Assembly (NCBI GenBank): GCA_021737615.1
Contig: JAIPDR010000003.1
Location: forward strand, 1 to 53,848
DNA length: 53,848 bases
Source of the DNA: Desulfohalobiaceae bacterium
Lineage (GTDB): Bacteria; Desulfobacterota; Desulfovibrionia; Desulfovibrionales; Desulfothermaceae
Direction: 5' to 3'
The stretch's first letter is position 1. Each line of letters starts with the position of its first letter. Positions 52,567 through 53,848 of the stretch are shown here, piece by piece. A model generated the notes under the pieces. The model was not told the DNA's origin. It was given only the letters and a program-made list of their open reading frames with translations, and did not search any database. Made by a program: the position numbers and the translations under genes.

Positions 52567-53730
52567 GGCCTGCGAATCGCTGTCTGATGACGAAGAGTCC
52601 GACTCGAAGCCGTTCTTTTTGTCGTATCCGATCTTACTGAAAATACGCTCCTTGATTTTGGCATCAAAGGTCTGCCACTTCAGATTCTGATACTCTTGGC
52701 TTTCGCCGCCCGAGAGAAAGCCGATGGGCATCTGGAACCCTCCGGCCGAGACCTTGCCGCCCCCGAAAAACTTGCCCTGGCTGTCCCGGCCAAAGACATC
52801 CTTGATAAATTCATCCGGATCCAGACTGATCTTTGTGGTTCGCAAGGACCCGACCAGGAATTCCCCCTCCTCTCCGGTCACGATCCCGAAGACGATGGCC
52901 GTGTGCACGTTCTCCTCGGTGACCAGGAAATCCGCAGCCTGGGGGATGGCGTCCCGGTCATTGGTCTTTAAGTAGCCGATACCGGCGATGGAAAAACTCT
53001 CGGCCACCACCCGTTTTGACAGGGACTTGGAGATGATTTCCATGGTTTTTTTGGAACGCTCCTGCTCCATGATATATTCCAGGGTTTCCAGATCATGATA
53101 TCTGCTCAGGAAGGCGGCAGCCTGAAAATCTTCGGGGCCGGCCCGCAGGAAGCCGTTGGTATCGGTCAGAATGCCGTGCATCAGGGCTGTGGCCAGCTTG
53201 ACATGTTCCTCGTCCCCGGACTTCATCTTCAGCAGTCCGCTCTCGATGTACTGGGTGTAGATGGTTGCCGCGGCCCCGATCCTTCTGATGTCTGAAAATT
53301 CCGGGCAAAGGATATCAAGGGGTTCATGATGGTCGATGATGATCAAGGCCGGGACGCCGTCGGCCTCGAGGCTTTTGACCACCTCTCGGGCCGTACCGCC
53401 CTGCGTGTCGACAAAAACCGCTCCCTTGTATCCGGATAAGTCCTGCCCCTTGGTATAGCGGGTCAGGCTGATCTTGAGCAGATTGACCAGGGCCTTGTTC
53501 TGCTGATGGCTGATGCGTCCGGTATACAGAATGTCCGCCTCGATGTCGTAGTTGCGGCAAATGACCTGATGGGCAAAGGCCGAGGCGATGGCGTCCGGGT
53601 CCGGGTATTTCTGCAGGACGATGACATGGTGCTCCCCTTTGTGGGCTTCCAGGACCCCTTTGAATTCAGCCACCTTGTTTTTATCCTTTGTCTTTGCTGT
53701 CTCGTTCGATGCTGAGTTTTGTTTGGCCAT
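52564..53730 (-). CDS. DHH family phosphoesterase
   Basis: DHH-DHHA1 protein of the NrnA/Pap type, which cleaves short oligonucleotides, pAp or cyclic-dinucleotide products. It has the metal motifs DPDAIASAFA, FVDTQGG and IIDHHEP, a linker, and a DHHA1-like domain ending in GKFFGGGKVSAGGFQMP. The tail is Ser/Asp rich. AAGGAG six bases before ATG 53730 (389 residues) is preferred over 53811. Substrate is not known. The rest of the window after 53730 is leader. Confidence 0.88.
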   Translation of the reverse strand: MAKQNSASNETAKTKDKNKVAEFKGVLEAHKGEHHVIVLQKYPDPDAIASAFAHQVICRNYDIEADILYTGRISHQQNKALVNLLKISLTRYTKGQDLSGYKGAVFVDTQGGTAREVVKSLEADGVPALIIIDHHEPLDILCPEFSDIRRIGAAATIYTQYIESGLLKMKSGDEEHVKLATALMHGILTDTNGFLRAGPEDFQAAAFLSRYHDLETLEYIMEQERSKKTMEIISKSLSKRVVAESFSIAGIGYLKTNDRDAIPQAADFLVTEENVHTAIVFGIVTGEEGEFLVGSLRTTKISLDPDEFIKDVFGRDSQGKFFGGGKVSAGGFQMPIGFLSGGESQEYQNLKWQTFDAKIKERIFSKIGYDKKNGFESDSSSSDSDSQA

Positions 53731-53848
53731 TTGCTCTCCTTTTATCGAAGGAACGATATCCTGTTTTATTTCGAAATAAGCTGCCCTCTTGACACGATTG
53801 CCAATTGCCACCTTATCATAAATATCGAGAATCCCAAATCGAAAATCG

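Overview
The window looks like chromosomal core sequence from a sulfate-reducing bacterium of the Desulfovibrionales. The main signs are a canonical DsrC with both C-terminal cysteines, an adenylate kinase whose LID carries the C-x5-H-x15-C-x2-C metal site known from Desulfovibrio gigas, indolepyruvate:ferredoxin oxidoreductase genes, and a block running from rpmB/rpmF/plsX through the rib genes to leuS in an order I associate with that group. No species can be named from the sequence alone, and there is no prophage, CRISPR array or intact insertion sequence.

Layout. 1-300 holds a small MITE-like inverted-repeat element, then gltX. 1.75-11.1 kb is a lipid and riboflavin block: rpmB on the minus strand, then on the plus strand a DUF177 protein, rpmF, plsX, fabG, acpP, fabF, a dCMP deaminase, ribD, ribE, ribBA and ribH. 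11.3-20.2 kb continues on the plus strand with nusB, leuS, lptE, holA, radC, lon and argF. 20.3-30.6 kb is mostly minus strand: tdh, then (after plus-strand pgeF and adk) a PilB/GspE ATPase, ilvC, ilvN, ilvB, a DUF465 protein, a YggT protein, an HAD phosphatase and an unknown protein. 30.8-38 kb has tatA (plus), then minus-strand genes for two exported proteins, miaA, coaD, rsmD, a response regulator with a degenerate GGDEF-like domain, an NFACT protein and dksA. A tRNA-Gly/tRNA-Cys/tRNA-Gly cluster follows at 38.2-38.4 kb.

38.6-42.4 kb is the most unusual part: a class I methyltransferase, a YcaO domain fused to TPRs, DsrC, and a MoaE-like protein with an altered active site, all on the plus strand. 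They are separated by gaps and dsrC has its own promoter and terminator, so they are neighbours and not one proven operon. 42.4-53.8 kb carries a glycosyltransferase, an unknown protein, nadD, a metallo-beta-lactamase protein, an overlapping TPR-iorA-iorB operon, the decayed remains of a sigma-54 activator, cardiolipin synthase, a phosphofructokinase and a DHH phosphoesterase.

Functionally the window is mainly housekeeping: translation, fatty acid, phospholipid, riboflavin, arginine, branched-chain amino acid, NAD and CoA biosynthesis, plus envelope functions. The less ordinary content is intergenic. There are several families of small repeats: heptamer-periodic repeats that often form or abut stop codons, long hairpins ending in ATCCRGTTT, and a family with the core CTGAACGMAAACAGTGA. 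Coding starts below were moved from the longest possible ORF when a Shine-Dalgarno sequence or family length supported a later start.
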